Of a stretch of DNA of 64,000 nt, positions 45,363 through 55,397 are shown piece after piece; the first letter of the stretch is position 1, and each line of letters starts with the position of its first letter. The stretch comes from Mycobacterium sp. DL (GTDB taxonomy: Bacteria; Actinomycetota; Actinomycetes; Mycobacteriales; Mycobacteriaceae). Under the pieces are notes generated by a model. That model did no database searches. It was not told the origin of the DNA and saw only the letters and a program-made list of their open reading frames with translations. The DNA lies in assembly GCF_039729195.1 (NCBI RefSeq), contig NZ_CP155796.1:2418001-2482000 (forward strand), written 5' to 3'. Position numbers and translations under genes: made by a program.

Positions 45363-46036
45363 CGCGTTCCGTCGTCGGCTACCCGCCCCGCCACCTGCAC
45401 CCACCCTTCAGCAGACCAGGTGGTCTGGATGATCGACCCCTGTCCCTGCACGATGGTGAGGTCACGGCTGAGGTGCTCGGTGATGCGGACCGCTGCCGCG
45501 CCGGTCGCCTCATCTTCGGGAATCCCGAGGTGGGGGGCGAACATCCTCGATCTGATCGTGTCCGCCGGTTCGTCCAGCCAGGCCCACAGGTAGAGCTCGA
45601 CCTCGTCGGGGTAGTCGTCCGGGTCCGCGGCGAACAGTTCGTCGACGCTGCCGAGTTGGTAGATCGAGAAGTCCGGCGCCCACTCGGCACGGGCGCTGAC
45701 CGACGTCAGGTCCCCGGAGTACGTCACCTGCACGATGCCGGCGGGAACCTGCAAGGTTTTCACCGGTGTGCCTCGGTGGTCAAGCCACCAGGACGCGCCC
45801 ACCGTCGGGTGTCCGGCGAAGGGGAGTTCCGTGGTGGGCGTGTGGATATGAGCATGTGCGGTATGGGTACCCGTTTCCGGCAGAGAGACGAATATCGTTT
45901 CGCTGTAACCCAATTCGGCAGCGATGCGCTGCCGATCCGCTGGGTCCACGGTGGCCGCGTCCATCACGCCCAGGGGGTTGCCGAATCTGCCGTCTCGGTC
46001 GGTGAACACGCGCAGCACTGTCACGTCGATGGCCAT
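45350..46036 (-). CDS. PhzF-family protein
   Basis: A 228-aa protein of the PhzF/diaminopimelate-epimerase-like fold. The N-terminal domain has [19 protein letters not shown] and the active-site type [10 protein letters not shown] (Glu), followed by [15 protein letters not shown]. The C-terminal half is [17 protein letters not shown]. PhzF enzymes isomerise small carboxylates. It is shorter than PhzF (about 280). Homologue of Rv2716; substrate unknown. It overlaps nrdR tail-to-tail by 13 bases. Confidence 0.85.
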   Translation of the reverse strand: MAIDVTVLRVFTDRDGRFGNPLGVMDAATVDPADRQRIAAELGYSETIFVSLPETGTHTAHAHIHTPTTELPFAGHPTVGASWWLDHRGTPVKTLQVPAGIVQVTYSGDLTSVSARAEWAPDFSIYQLGSVDELFAADPDDYPDEVELYLWAWLDEPADTIRSRMFAPHLGIPEDEATGAAAVRITEHLSRDLTIVQGQGSIIQTTWSAEGWVQVAGRVADDGTRQID

Positions 46037-46093
46037 GAGCCGATGCTACGTGTGGGCACGTCGGCCGGCCGAGAAACGGCTGCGGTGGGGTTG

Positions 46094-47116
46094 CTAGGTT
46101 GCGCTGCGCTCGTCGGCGCCCATGGCGTCCAGCACCGCGACCCGAGTGTCCACCGGGCCTGAGATGGCGCCCTCCCGGATGCCCGCCCGCAGCAGACCGC
46201 GTAGGTAATCCTGGTCGTAGACCGCAGGTTCGGTGGAGTCGATGAACTTCTGCACGATCTCGACGAATCGGTCCGGGTCGTCGTGGAACGGGAAGTGCCC
46301 GGAGCCTTCGAAGATCTCCAGCTGCGAGCCCGGCATCGCCGCGTGCGCCATCTCCGCATGGCTGACCGGGATGACCGAATCGCTGCCGCCCCAGATCAGT
46401 TGCACCGGAACGGATTGTGTCAGATAACACCGATCGAGCATGGTCACCACCTGGCCGCGCCAATCGACCACCGCGCGCAGTGTTCGCGCAAACGCAGACG
46501 ACGCCGTCGGTTCGGGAAGGTCGGCCAGGATGCGCAGCATGTCGGGGATGTCGCGGCCCACTCCGGTTGTCCCGAACAGCGCACCACCCATCCGGCCGAT
46601 GACCTGCAAGGCGGGCAACACCAGGGGGAGTCGTAGCAGGGCGAGCGCCTCGCTGCCCAGCGGCAGCGACGCGATCCGCAGTGCCACGTTGACTTCCTTG
46701 GTGACCCCGCCCGCCCCGACGAGGATGAGTCGGTCGACCAGTTGCGGGAACTGGTAGGCGAACTGCATGGCCACGCCGCCGCCGAGAGAGTGGCCGACCA
46801 CCGTGGCGCTGTCGATGTCCAGGACGCTGAGCAGGTCACGCAGTCCGTTGGCGTAGGCGGCCACGGAGTAGTCGGCGCGCGGCTTGTCGGACTTGCCGTG
46901 GCCGAGTAGGTCGGGCGCGATGACAGTGAACCGTTGCGCGAGCTTGGCCTGCACAGTGTCCCACGTGGTGGAGTTGTCACCGATGCCGTGGATGAGCACG
47001 ATGGCCGGACCCGAGCCGGCGACCCGGAATGCCCGGCGGTAGCCGTGGATCGTCCGGTACTCCAGCGTGGGAGTGAGTTCCCGCACGGTACGCAGGTTCG
47101 GTTTGCGTTCGGTCAT
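46094..47116 (-). CDS. Alpha/beta hydrolase (Rv2715-like)
   Basis: A 340-aa hydrolase. The oxyanion-type segment is IVLIHGIGDNSTTWDTV, the nucleophile elbow VVGHSLGGGVAMQFAY, the late acid LIWGGSDSVIPVSHA, and the His segment FEGSGHFPFHDD. All three catalytic residues are present. The ATG at 47116 is used; the frame further upstream overlaps the PAC2 gene in antisense. It is followed by the PhzF-like gene on the same strand 57 bases later. The substrate is not known. Confidence 0.9.
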   Translation of the reverse strand: MTERKPNLRTVRELTPTLEYRTIHGYRRAFRVAGSGPAIVLIHGIGDNSTTWDTVQAKLAQRFTVIAPDLLGHGKSDKPRADYSVAAYANGLRDLLSVLDIDSATVVGHSLGGGVAMQFAYQFPQLVDRLILVGAGGVTKEVNVALRIASLPLGSEALALLRLPLVLPALQVIGRMGGALFGTTGVGRDIPDMLRILADLPEPTASSAFARTLRAVVDWRGQVVTMLDRCYLTQSVPVQLIWGGSDSVIPVSHAEMAHAAMPGSQLEIFEGSGHFPFHDDPDRFVEIVQKFIDSTEPAVYDQDYLRGLLRAGIREGAISGPVDTRVAVLDAMGADERSAT

Positions 47117-47174
47117 CACACAAACCCGAGGGTCACGGTCATATCGCCCACTTCGTCGTCGGGACGGATAGCAG

Positions 47175-48173
47175 CTACTTCGGCCAGGGCCGATCAGTGG
47201 GATCGTCCCCGTCCTTCCTGTCGTCATCACCGGCCTGTTGGGCGAGGAAACGCTCGAACTCGGCGCCGAGCTCGTCACCGCTGGGCAGATCCTCGTCGTG
47301 CGCCAGAAGAGACCGGTTCTCCTGAGCGGCAACGAACGCATCGTACTGGCGCTCAAGAGCCTCCACCACTTGAGCGACCTCCGGGCTCGCCGCCACCTGC
47401 TCGTTGATCTTGTCGTGGACCTCGGCAGCGGACTGCGCGAGCGCGGCCGTCGGGATCTGCAGCGACCCGCTCCGGGCAACCTCCGACAGCAGCGTCTCGG
47501 CGGCGGACGGATAGTCGGTCTGGGCCAGGTAGTGCGGGATGTGCACGGTGAACCCGACGACCTCGTGGCCGTGCTGGGCCATCCGGAACTCCAGCAGGTT
47601 CGACACGCTGCCGGGGACCTGCACCTCACCGACCCACGGCTGGTGGTCGGTGATGAGCTCCTTGTCGTTGGAGTGCGCGGTCAGGGTGATCGGACGGGTG
47701 TGGGGCACCGCCATCGGAATGGCGCCGAGCCCGATGACGCGGCGCACCCCGAGCCGCTCGGTCAGCAGTCGGACGGCGGTGATGAAGCGCTCCCACCGCA
47801 GGTCCGGCTCGAGGCCGGCGAGCAGCAGGAACGGCGTCCCGACGCTGTCGTGCAGCGCGTAGAGATTCAGCTCGGGCTCGTCGTAGTGGGTGAAGTGGTC
47901 GGTCTTGAACGTCATCAGCGGCCGACGGGACCGGTAGTCGAGCAACTCGTCGATGGCGAACGACGCCACCAACTCGGTGTCGAGAGTGTTCTTGAGGTGC
48001 TCGGCAGCCAGCTTGATCGCTCGTCCGGCGTCGGAGAAGCCCTCGAGTGCATGGATCAGCACCGGGCCGCGGCCGTCGGCAGCGGCGAGCTGCGGAGCGG
48101 GGAACTCGAGTTCGTACATGCCGGTCTGCTCGGGTTGGTACTGCTGACCGGGTTCGTCTGGGCTTTCAGCCAT
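47175..48173 (-). CDS. PAC2-family protein (proteasome-assembly-chaperone-like)
   Basis: A 332-aa soluble protein. The PAC2 core is seen in GPVLIHALEGFSDAGRAIKL and in LTERLGVRRVIGLGAIPMAV with the TAHSNDKEL segment. A long acidic C-terminal tail (about 290-332) follows. Homologue of Rv2714. Members of the family resemble eukaryotic proteasome chaperones; the bacterial role is unproven. A small ORF ends 8 bases into it (48166-48321). Confidence 0.87.
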   Translation of the reverse strand: MAESPDEPGQQYQPEQTGMYELEFPAPQLAAADGRGPVLIHALEGFSDAGRAIKLAAEHLKNTLDTELVASFAIDELLDYRSRRPLMTFKTDHFTHYDEPELNLYALHDSVGTPFLLLAGLEPDLRWERFITAVRLLTERLGVRRVIGLGAIPMAVPHTRPITLTAHSNDKELITDHQPWVGEVQVPGSVSNLLEFRMAQHGHEVVGFTVHIPHYLAQTDYPSAAETLLSEVARSGSLQIPTAALAQSAAEVHDKINEQVAASPEVAQVVEALERQYDAFVAAQENRSLLAHDEDLPSGDELGAEFERFLAQQAGDDDRKDGDDPTDRPWPK

Positions 48174-48321
48174 CTCTCGCCTCCTCTTCGCGGTGCACCG
48201 CAACAGTGATGTCGTCGGCACCGTGAACATCCAGTGTCTCGCACGTGGGGATCTTCGCCACGGCGGTATGCCCGGCGTCACCCATTTGTTCGAACGCGAA
48301 CACCTCGATGTGACATTCCAT
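48166..48321 (-). CDS. Candidate small protein, 51 aa, coupled to the PAC2 gene
   Basis: An ORF starting at the ATG at 48321 and ending at a TGA that overlaps the first codons of the PAC2-family gene by 8 bases. The product begins MECHIEVFAFEQMGDAGHTA and ends DITVAVHREEEARDG, alternating hydrophobic and charged residues as in a small beta protein. Third-position GC is about 70%, lower than the neighbours, and the ribosome site is weak. The overlap with the downstream start suggests translational coupling. It is plausible but unproven. Confidence 0.45.
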   Translation of the reverse strand: MECHIEVFAFEQMGDAGHTAVAKIPTCETLDVHGADDITVAVHREEEARDG

Positions 48322-48378
48322 GCGACCGGGTCGACGCCCCCGGGGCGCGGCGGGGTGCCGTTGCGACGCGGAGAAGCC

Positions 48379-49794
48379 TCAGGACCGGAACTGGTGCAGC
48401 GCGCGCAGCTTGTTCATCACGTCCAGCGCTGCGACCTTGTAGGCCTCCGAGAACGTGGGGTAGTTGAACACCGCGTCCACGAGGTATTCGACGGTGCCGC
48501 CGCAGCCCATCACGGCCTGGCCGATGTGCACCATCTCGGTGGCGTTGGTGCCGAAGATGTGGACGCCCAGCAGGCGCAGATCCTCGGTCGAGACCAGCAG
48601 TTTGAGCATCCCGTAGGAATCGCCGGCGATCTGGCCGCGCGCCAGCTCGCGGTAGCGGGACACTCCGACCTCGTAGGGCACCGACTCCTTGGTCAGGTCC
48701 ACCTCGGTGGCACCGACGTAGGACACCTCGGGAATCGAGTAGATACCGATGGGTTGGAGTTCGGTCATGCCCTTACACGGCTCGCCGAACGCGTGATACG
48801 CGGCCAACCTGCCCTGGTCCATCGACGTCGCGGCCAGGGCCGGGAAGCCGATCACATCGCCGACGGCGTAGATGTGGTCGACCTTTGTCTGGTAGTTGTC
48901 GTCGACGAAGATCCGGCCCCGGTTGTCGGCTTCCAGACCGGCGTTCGGGAGATCGAGGTGCTCGGTCTGGCCCTGACGGCCCGCCGAGTACATCACGGTC
49001 TCGGCGGGGATCTGCTTGCCGCTGGCCAACGTCGTGACGGTGCCGGATGCGCCGACGTCGACTGCGGTGACCTCCTCGCCGAACCGGAACGTCACGGCCT
49101 GGTCGCGCAGGTGGAACTTCAGCGCCTCGATGATCTCCGGATCGCAGAACTCCAGCATGTTGCTGCGCTTCTCGACGACGGTGACCTTGGTACCCAGCGC
49201 GGCGAACATCGACGCGTACTCGATGCCGATGACGCCTGCGCCGACAACGACCATCGAGCCGGGAATGGTCTTGAGGTCGAGGATTCCGTCGGAGTCCAGG
49301 ACCCGGTCCTCGTCGAACTCCACGCCGGAGGGACGGGCAGGCTTGGTGCCGGTGGCGATCACGATGTGGCGGCCGCTCACGGTGACACGTTCGGCGCGGT
49401 TGGGATCGTCGACGTGGATGGTGTGCTCGTCGAGGAACCGGGCGTGACCGACATAGAGCTCGATGCGGTTGCGCATCAGCTGCGAGCGCACGACGTCGAT
49501 CTCCTTGCCGATGACGTGCTGCGTGCGCGCGAGAAGGTCGGCCGGGGTGATCTTGTCCTTGACGCGGTAGCTGGCACCGTAGAGCTCGCGCTGATTCATG
49601 CCGGTGAGGTAGACGACGGCCTCGCGCAGCGTCTTCGACGGGATCGTGCCGGTGTTGACGCACACCCCACCGAGCATCAGCCCGCGCTCGATGACGGCGA
49701 CGGACTTGCCGAGCTTCGCCGCGGCGATGGCCGCTTTCTGCCCGCCCGGGCCGGACCCGATCACGACGAGGTCGTATTCCTGCGTGGAACCCAT
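48379..49794 (-). CDS. sthA: Soluble pyridine nucleotide transhydrogenase SthA
   Basis: A 471-aa flavoprotein of the disulfide-reductase fold. The FAD motif is [19 protein letters not shown], the second nucleotide motif [15 protein letters not shown], and the FAD-ribose motif [13 protein letters not shown]. At the redox site the family sequence [13 protein letters not shown] lacks the second cysteine of a disulfide, as is normal for transhydrogenases. It balances NADH and NADPH. A 205-base gap to the PAC2 gene holds the 51-aa candidate ORF. Confidence 0.93.
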   Translation of the reverse strand: MGSTQEYDLVVIGSGPGGQKAAIAAAKLGKSVAVIERGLMLGGVCVNTGTIPSKTLREAVVYLTGMNQRELYGASYRVKDKITPADLLARTQHVIGKEIDVVRSQLMRNRIELYVGHARFLDEHTIHVDDPNRAERVTVSGRHIVIATGTKPARPSGVEFDEDRVLDSDGILDLKTIPGSMVVVGAGVIGIEYASMFAALGTKVTVVEKRSNMLEFCDPEIIEALKFHLRDQAVTFRFGEEVTAVDVGASGTVTTLASGKQIPAETVMYSAGRQGQTEHLDLPNAGLEADNRGRIFVDDNYQTKVDHIYAVGDVIGFPALAATSMDQGRLAAYHAFGEPCKGMTELQPIGIYSIPEVSYVGATEVDLTKESVPYEVGVSRYRELARGQIAGDSYGMLKLLVSTEDLRLLGVHIFGTNATEMVHIGQAVMGCGGTVEYLVDAVFNYPTFSEAYKVAALDVMNKLRALHQFRS

Positions 49795-49969
49795 GGCACA
49801 CACATCTACGCCCGTTGACCCCGACTCCCGTGACACCGATGTCAACTCCAGGTGAACAGCTGCCGGAGGGCTGTGGCCATTGATCCCCAATGGCGATTCC
49901 ATCCACAGTTCAGGGCCATCGGATCGGCGTCGAGGGCAACTCGTCGGCAGCTGTTGCGAGGTTTGCGTC

Positions 49970-51022
49970 ATGCCCACCACACATCGTCCCGATTCCCCGC
50001 TCGACCGACCCGGCGAGCTGATCGCCGCGCTACCCGCTGTGCTCGGCTTCGTGCCCGAGAAGTCGCTGGTGCTCGTCACCGCTGCGCACGGCGAGATGGG
50101 CGCTGTGATGCGTGCCGATCTCTGCGCTGAGGTGGATGGCGACTCGCTCGGTCACTTCGCAGAGTTGGCGGCTGCGTCCAGAGCAGAGGTCGCGATCGCG
50201 GTGATCGTCGACGGCGAGGGCGCTTCGTGCCGGATGTGTGCCGACGAATATCGCGAACTGGCCCACGACCTGGCCGTCGAGCTCGCGAGGTGGGATGTCG
50301 AGCTTCTGGCCGCGCACGTGGTCGACAAGGTCGCAGCGGGCGGGCGATGGTTTTGCGCTGACGGATGCGGGAGTTCCGGTGTGGTCGAGGATCCGGCGGC
50401 GTCGCCGATCGCGGTGGCGGCGGTGCTCGACGGCCGCCGCCTCTACACGCGCCGCTCCGAGCTCGTCGCGGTCGTCGCACCCACCGACCCCGACCGCGGC
50501 GCTGTGCTGGCGGGGGCGATCGGGCAAGTCGGTGAGGTCGCAGCAGATCGTCCGGATTCGCAGGTGCGAAGTGACATCGAGCATGCGTTCGCGTGCGCTG
50601 AGCAGATCGGTGCGGGTGGTCCGCTCGCCGATGACCAGTTGGTCCGCTTGGCGCTGTCGCTGACGGATCCGAGGGTGCGCGACACCCTCTATGCCCTCGC
50701 AGTCGGCGAGCACGCGGGAGCGGCCGAGTCTCTCTGGGCTGATCTGGCGCGCCGCCTGCCGGAACCGTGGCGGGTGGAAGCGCTTGTGCTGTTGGCTTTT
50801 TCAGCGTATGCGCGTGGTGATGGACCGCTTGCGGGCATATCGCTGGAAGCTGCGCTGCGATGTGCCCCCTGGCACCGGATGGCCGGCATGCTCGACTCCG
50901 CGTTGCAGTCGGGGATGCGTCCCGAGCGGATCCGGGAGCTGGCGCGTACCGGCTATCGACTCGCCGAACAACTCGGTGTGCGGCTGCCGCCGAGGCAGCG
51001 GTTCGGCCGCCGGGCGGGGTAG
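49970..51022 (+). CDS. DUF4192 protein
   Basis: A 350-aa soluble protein. The DUF4192 start [21 protein letters not shown] is clear, and the C-terminal helical half includes [20 protein letters not shown] and [18 protein letters not shown]. These are standard for the actinobacterial family. The N-terminal part has Cys residues at about 80-135 ([17 protein letters not shown]). Function unknown. Homologue of Rv2712c, located between sthA and ideR. Convergent with ideR, 5 bases apart. Confidence 0.87.
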   Translation: MPTTHRPDSPLDRPGELIAALPAVLGFVPEKSLVLVTAAHGEMGAVMRADLCAEVDGDSLGHFAELAAASRAEVAIAVIVDGEGASCRMCADEYRELAHDLAVELARWDVELLAAHVVDKVAAGGRWFCADGCGSSGVVEDPAASPIAVAAVLDGRRLYTRRSELVAVVAPTDPDRGAVLAGAIGQVGEVAADRPDSQVRSDIEHAFACAEQIGAGGPLADDQLVRLALSLTDPRVRDTLYALAVGEHAGAAESLWADLARRLPEPWRVEALVLLAFSAYARGDGPLAGISLEAALRCAPWHRMAGMLDSALQSGMRPERIRELARTGYRLAEQLGVRLPPRQRFGRRAG

Positions 51023-51027
51023 GCCGG

Positions 51028-51720
51028 TCAGACCTTCTCGACCTTGACGGTGTGGGCCATCTCGTGCGGCAGCTCGACCTGCTCGTGGCCGGGGATGACG
51101 ATCACGACGCCGCCGTGGTTGTTCACCTCGACCGTCACCCGCGCATTGGGCACCACACCGGCGTCCTTGAGCCTGGCGATCAGATCAGCGTCGCCTTGGA
51201 CGTGCTCGGTCAGCTGACGCACCACCACCGCAACCGGCATACCGGCGGGCAACTCGGTCAGCCGGACGAGGTTGATGGTTTCGTTGATCAGCTGATCGCC
51301 GTATCCGAGCTCTGACAGACCAGGAATCGGATTTCCGAACGGAGATGTGGTGGGGTTGTTGAGCACCTGGACGAGCCGGCGCTCGACGTCCTCGCTCATC
51401 ACGTGCTCCCAGCGGCAGGCCTCGGCGTGCACTTCTTCCCACGGCAGGCCGATGACATCCACGAGGAGTCGCTCGGCCAGACGGTGCTTGCGCATCACCG
51501 AGACTGCCAGTGACCTGCCTTTGTCGGTGAGTTCGAGGTGACGGTCTCCCGCCACGTGCAGCAACCCGTCGCGCTCCATCCGCGACACGGTCTGACTCAC
51601 GGTGGGTCCACTCTGATCGAGACGTTCCGCGATCCGCGCCCTCAGCGGGATGACGCCCTCTTCCTCGAGGTCGTAAATGGTTCGCAGGTACATCTCGGTG
51701 GTATCGACCAGATCGTTCAT
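51028..51720 (-). CDS. ideR: Iron-dependent regulator IdeR (DtxR family)
   Basis: A 230-aa regulator. The winged HTH is at residues 5-65 (RARIAERLDQSGPTVSQTVS). The metal-binding and dimer domain has RKHRLAERLLVDVIGLPWEE and ACRWEHVMSEDVERRL, with the Cys/Glu/His set. The SH3-like domain ends the protein. It represses siderophore genes and activates iron storage when Fe2+ is bound. The ATG at 51720 is chosen because GGAGG is 6 bases away; a GTG at 51726 directly abuts that site. sigB is upstream on the same strand. Confidence 0.96.
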   Translation of the reverse strand: MNDLVDTTEMYLRTIYDLEEEGVIPLRARIAERLDQSGPTVSQTVSRMERDGLLHVAGDRHLELTDKGRSLAVSVMRKHRLAERLLVDVIGLPWEEVHAEACRWEHVMSEDVERRLVQVLNNPTTSPFGNPIPGLSELGYGDQLINETINLVRLTELPAGMPVAVVVRQLTEHVQGDADLIARLKDAGVVPNARVTVEVNNHGGVVIVIPGHEQVELPHEMAHTVKVEKV

Positions 51721-51812
51721 TCGCACACCCTCCGTCTGACGAGAGTCTACCGGTCTGCCCGCGTGAACAGCGGTGCTTCATCAGGCGACACGGGCCACAC
51801 CCCCGTGCGTCA

Positions 51813-51843
51813 GAAAGCCCGCCGGGGGGACCGGCGGGCTTTC
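51813..51843 (-). terminator. Rho-independent-type terminator after sigB
   Basis: A 13-bp perfect stem (GAAAGCCCGCCGG / CCGGCGGGCTTTC) with a 5-base loop, 17 bases past the sigB stop. The stem is flanked by A- and T-rich ends. It separates sigB from ideR. Confidence 0.8.
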
Positions 51844-51859
51844 TTCTCGGGGGATCAGC

Positions 51860-52819
51860 TCAGCTGGCGTAGGACCGCAACCGGTCGGCACGCTCACCGT
51901 TGCGCAGCTTCGACATGACCTCGCGCTCGATCTGGCGGACGCGCTCCCGGGACAGCCCGAACAGCTTGCCGATCTGATCCAGCGTGCGGGGCTGGCCGTC
52001 GTCGAGCCCGAAACGAAGCCGGATGACCTGCTGTTCGCGCTCGTCGAGAGTGGTCAGCACGTACCGGATGTCGGTGTGCAGCAGTTCGGAGATCACTGCG
52101 TTCTCCGCCGACATCGCGTTCTCGTCTTCGATGAAGTCGCCCAGCGGCGCTTCTTCATCGCTGCCGACGGGCATGTCCAGGCTCACCGGGTCGCGGCTGT
52201 GCGACAGCAGATCGGCGATCTTCTCGGCGGGGATGCCCGACTCCTCGGCCAGTTCCTCGTCGGTCGCGTCACGGCCCATGTTCTGGTGCATCTCTCGCTT
52301 GATCCGCGCGAGCTTGTTCACCTGCTCGACCAGGTGGACGGGGAGGCGGATGGTACGGCTCTGGTCGGCCATGCCGCGGGTGATCGCCTGCCGGATCCAC
52401 CACGTCGCGTAGGTGGAGAACTTGAACCCCTTGGCGTAGTCGAACTTTTCCATCGCCCGGATCAGTCCGAGGTTGCCCTCCTGGATCAGGTCCAGCAGTG
52501 GCATCCCGCGACCGGTGTACCGCTTGGCCAGCGACACCACCAACCGCAGGTTGGCTTCGAGAAGATGGCGCCGTGCCGCCTCACCGTCGCGGACGACGGC
52601 GGCGAGATCACGTTTCCGGTTGTCGCCCAAGCGCTTACGGGTGGCGAGCAAATGCTGCGCGTAGAGGCCGGCCTCGATGCGCTTGGCGAGCTCGACCTCG
52701 TCGGCTGCAGTGAGCAACGCGGTCTTGCCGATGCCGTTCAAATACACGCGCACAAGGTCCGCTGCGGGGCTCTGAGCATCCAGATCCTGGTCACTGCGAG
52801 TGCTGGCGGCGTTTGCCAT
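51860..52819 (-). CDS. sigB: RNA polymerase sigma factor SigB
   Basis: A 319-aa group 2 sigma-70 factor. Region 1.2 starts at about 25; region 2 includes [19 protein letters not shown] and [17 protein letters not shown]; region 4 has [19 protein letters not shown] and [18 protein letters not shown]. The N-terminal extension of SigA is missing. The ATG at 52819 has a near-ideal AGGAGG. It directs stress and stationary-phase genes. Region 4 is very close to SigA, which is also in this window. Confidence 0.96.
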   Translation of the reverse strand: MANAASTRSDQDLDAQSPAADLVRVYLNGIGKTALLTAADEVELAKRIEAGLYAQHLLATRKRLGDNRKRDLAAVVRDGEAARRHLLEANLRLVVSLAKRYTGRGMPLLDLIQEGNLGLIRAMEKFDYAKGFKFSTYATWWIRQAITRGMADQSRTIRLPVHLVEQVNKLARIKREMHQNMGRDATDEELAEESGIPAEKIADLLSHSRDPVSLDMPVGSDEEAPLGDFIEDENAMSAENAVISELLHTDIRYVLTTLDEREQQVIRLRFGLDDGQPRTLDQIGKLFGLSRERVRQIEREVMSKLRNGERADRLRSYAS

Positions 52820-52855
52820 TACGGCCTCCTGATCGGGTCGAGCGTTCACGAGTTA

Positions 52856-52882
52856 CAACGCTCTGTTCCCGGAAAGAGTTCC
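52856..52882 (-). promoter_or_regulatory. SigE/SigH-type promoter of sigB
   Basis: On the minus strand GGAAC (52878-52882), a 17-base spacer and CGTTG (52856-52860) match the SigE/SigH consensus. It ends 37 bases upstream of the sigB start. It agrees with SigE/SigH-dependent transcription of sigB known in M. tuberculosis. Use here is inferred. Confidence 0.75.
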
Positions 52883-52966
52883 CGCCCGAACTTAGATTCA
52901 CACCTTCTGAGCTGCGCTTTTCGCAGCCAGACCTGAGAATGTGCTGAGAAGTGCGCCGAAAGATCC

Positions 52967-53389
52967 TCAGCGGGGAACGTCGCCGCGGAGATCTTCGGTG
53001 TCGTGCTGCGAATCGTCGGCGTCCGGCGGCGGCGGCCCGGCCTGCGGGCCGTAGATCGCGGGCCGCTCAGCCGTCGGAAACAGCGGAATCCGCCCTCGCG
53101 ATTCGTAGCGACGGGGTTCCTCGGCGCGGCGAGGCGGCCGGTCGTTGGCGATCAGAACAGCCATCCACGGCAACGGGATCGACACCACGAGGATCGCCAG
53201 CGAGATCAGGCCGTTCTGCCAGATGCCGTAGGCCACCGCGGCCAGGATGAGTGCCGGGATGCGAACAGACATCAGCGCGAGGTACTTCCGTACCCGCCGG
53301 CGGTGCTGTTCCTCGTACGCGACGGCGGCTCGGGTGATGAGAACCGGCCGACCTTCGTCGTCGAAACTCAGCTCTTGGCCTTGTTTCAT
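52967..53389 (-). CDS. DUF3099 membrane protein
   Basis: A 140-aa protein with a DUF3099-type start (PVLITRAAVAYEEQHRRRVRKYLAL). Two transmembrane segments follow (about residues 42-60 and 65-82: IPALILAAVAYGIWQ; ISLAILVVSIPLPWMAVLIA). A hydrophilic Pro-rich tail ends the protein. Homologue of Rv2709. Function unknown. The ATG at 53389 follows a GGAGAG-like site; the upstream in-frame ATG at 53407 is less likely. Confidence 0.87.
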   Translation of the reverse strand: MKQGQELSFDDEGRPVLITRAAVAYEEQHRRRVRKYLALMSVRIPALILAAVAYGIWQNGLISLAILVVSIPLPWMAVLIANDRPPRRAEEPRRYESRGRIPLFPTAERPAIYGPQAGPPPPDADDSQHDTEDLRGDVPR

Positions 53390-53466
53390 CTCTCCACTGT
53401 TCCACATCGCAGCGCGGGCGCAGCCGTCACGTTTCTTACCGATCTATTGCGAGGCAGAATGGGGTG

Positions 53467-53703
53467 ATGCAGACCCAGACGATCGAGCGCACCGAGACCG
53501 ACGAACGTGTCGATGACGGGACCGACGACGACACCCCGAAGTTCTTCCACTACGTCAAAAAGGACAAGATCGCCGAGAGCGCCGTCATGGGCACGCATGT
53601 CGTTGCGCTGTGCGGCGAGGTGTTCCCGGTGACACGGTCGGCAAAGCCGGGTTCGCCGGTGTGCCCCGACTGCAAGAAAATCTACGAGCAGCTCAAGAAG
53701 TAG
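53467..53703 (+). CDS. DUF3039 protein
   Basis: A 78-aa acidic protein. The C-terminal half has VVALCGEVFPVTRSAKPGSP and VCPDCKKIYEQL, typical of DUF3039 with a possible metal-binding Cys triad. Homologue of Rv2708c. A GTG at 53464 is also in frame. Its end overlaps the convergent YihY gene by 11 bases. Function unknown. Confidence 0.85.
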   Translation: MQTQTIERTETDERVDDGTDDDTPKFFHYVKKDKIAESAVMGTHVVALCGEVFPVTRSAKPGSPVCPDCKKIYEQLKK

Positions 53704-54673
53704 CCGCATCGACATCGGTCGGCTCCGCGGCTCGCGCTCGGCCGCCGCCGTTGAGCGACTCTGCTTTCGACTCCAGCCACCAGCGGAAGCGTTTGGCGTG
53801 GGTGTCCGGAGCCGGCCACTCCTCCTCGATCGCGGCGTTCAGTTCGGCGCCGAACATGATCGCGAAACCGAGGAAGAACGCGAACAGCAGGAACGCGATC
53901 GGAGTGGCCAGGGCGCCATAGGTGTAGCCCGTGCTGGTGATCCAGGTCAGGTACACCCGCAGCGCCCAGGTGGCCACCAGGAAGACCACCGCGGCCAGCA
54001 CGGACCCGTACAGCAGTCGGTGCGTGGGCAACGGCTTCGGTAGCGACACCCGGTAGAGCAGGTTCACCGCCACCACCAGCGCCAGGAACAGCACCGGGTA
54101 GTAACCGAACCGCAGGATGTGGTCCCAGCTGTCGGGGATGAACTCGGCGATCTTTCGTGGGCCGAGGGCCAGAAAGGGCGCAGTCACGATGGCGCCGAAC
54201 AACATCACGACGTACAGGCCCAGCGCGAAGAACCGCTGACGCACCGGGTGCCGTAACAGCGTCTGGCCGTGCGCCTCGGTGATCGAGTCGACGAACGCCG
54301 AGATGGCCGACGACCCCGCCCACAGTGAGATCACGAATCCGAGTGACACCACCTCGCCGCGGGCGCCCTGGACGATGTCGCGCACCGTGGGATCGATGAT
54401 CTCGCTGACCACGTTGGGGGAGAAGAACCGCGCAGCGGTGCTGACCAACTGGCTCTGAATCACCGGAAGTGTGTCCGGCCCGAACAGGGGAGCGACGTAG
54501 GCCAGGCTGCCCAGCATCCCCAGCAGCAGCGGAGGAAGCGAGAGCGCGCACCAGAAAGCAGCCTGAGCCGACTCCGAGAAGATCGAGTCGTCCCAACTCT
54601 TCGCCAGAGTGCGCCCGGTGATGCGGCGAAGGTGGTGACGTGACGGCCGTGGCCGCAGCGACTGGTCAGTCAT
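53693..54673 (-). CDS. YihY/virulence factor BrkB-family membrane protein
   Basis: A 326-aa protein with six hydrophobic segments starting at about residue 35 (FWCALSLPPLLLGMLGSLAY) and ending near residue 275 (LFAFFLGFAIMFGAELNAAIEEEW). The last motif, FGAELNA, is a strong YihY signature. A charged C-terminal tail ends the protein. Homologue of Rv2707. The transport function of the family is unproven. Confidence 0.9.
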   Translation of the reverse strand: MTDQSLRPRPSRHHLRRITGRTLAKSWDDSIFSESAQAAFWCALSLPPLLLGMLGSLAYVAPLFGPDTLPVIQSQLVSTAARFFSPNVVSEIIDPTVRDIVQGARGEVVSLGFVISLWAGSSAISAFVDSITEAHGQTLLRHPVRQRFFALGLYVVMLFGAIVTAPFLALGPRKIAEFIPDSWDHILRFGYYPVLFLALVVAVNLLYRVSLPKPLPTHRLLYGSVLAAVVFLVATWALRVYLTWITSTGYTYGALATPIAFLLFAFFLGFAIMFGAELNAAIEEEWPAPDTHAKRFRWWLESKAESLNGGGRARAAEPTDVDAATS

Positions 54674-54700
54674 GACCAGTCCAGCATTGCCGATGGGCGG

Positions 54701-54892
54701 CTATGGCTCCAACTGGCTGACTTCGATGACCGCCGCGAGTTCGACGAGCTTCGCCTCGTGCTCATTGGCGTGGTGCTGGCAGAACAGCAGTTCGGCACCG
54801 GAAGGAAGCTTGGCCCGCACGCGTGCCGCCGCGCCGCACCGGTCGCATCGATCAGCCTTGGTCAATTCTGGACTGGTGAGCGTTGCGGTCAT
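54701..54892 (-). CDS. Small DUF7455-like zinc-ribbon protein
   Basis: A 63-aa protein with RCDRCGAAARVRAKLPSGAE and FCQHHANEHEAKL. The CxxC and CxHH pattern points to one zinc site. This matches a small actinobacterial family (DUF7455, from memory). The ATG at 54892 is preferred over an upstream ATG at 54925. Function unknown. Its start faces the DUF952 gene across a 133-base gap. Confidence 0.8.
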   Translation of the reverse strand: MTATLTSPELTKADRCDRCGAAARVRAKLPSGAELLFCQHHANEHEAKLVELAAVIEVSQLEP

Positions 54893-55025
54893 GGCACCTC
54901 CATAGGGTGTAGCGACGTTCTTCATACTCTGTCAGACGCTTGGGGTTTCAGCCTTGTTCCCCGGGGGTTTGCGGGTGTGTCGTGTCTCACGAACCTCTGT
55001 GTTGCGACCGATTGGGGCTGGCGGT

Positions 55026-55397
55026 ATGGATTCGACGTCGAACACGTCCGGTGATGTGCTCGTCCATCTGTGTTCGGTCGAGGAGTGGCGGGACGCCGCA
55101 GACTGCGGTGAGTTGCGACCTGATTCACTCGACCAGCTGGGTTTCGTGCATCTGTCCCGGCCGGACCAAGTTCATCTGCCTGCCAACCGACTGTACGCGG
55201 GCCGCACCGACATGATGTTGCTGCGCATCGATGCCGCACGGCTCTCCTCTCCGGTCCGCTGGGAGCCGGGGGTTCCCACTGATCCTGCCGGCATGGAGTT
55301 CCCTCATTTGTACGGACCGCTACCGGTGTCCGCTGTGATTCGCGTCACTCCGTACCTGCCGACCAGCGAGGGGAGCTTCGCGCCGGACGAAGGGTGA
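55026..55397 (+). CDS. DUF952 protein
   Basis: A 123-aa protein. The DUF952 pattern is DVLVHLCSVEEWRDA near the start, FVHLSRPDQVHLPANRLYAG in the middle and EFPHLYGPLPVSAVIRV near the end. A conserved His-containing loop may be a ligand site. Homologue of Rv2705c. Function unproven. The next gene starts within its stop codon. Confidence 0.88.
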   Translation: MDSTSNTSGDVLVHLCSVEEWRDAADCGELRPDSLDQLGFVHLSRPDQVHLPANRLYAGRTDMMLLRIDAARLSSPVRWEPGVPTDPAGMEFPHLYGPLPVSAVIRVTPYLPTSEGSFAPDEG

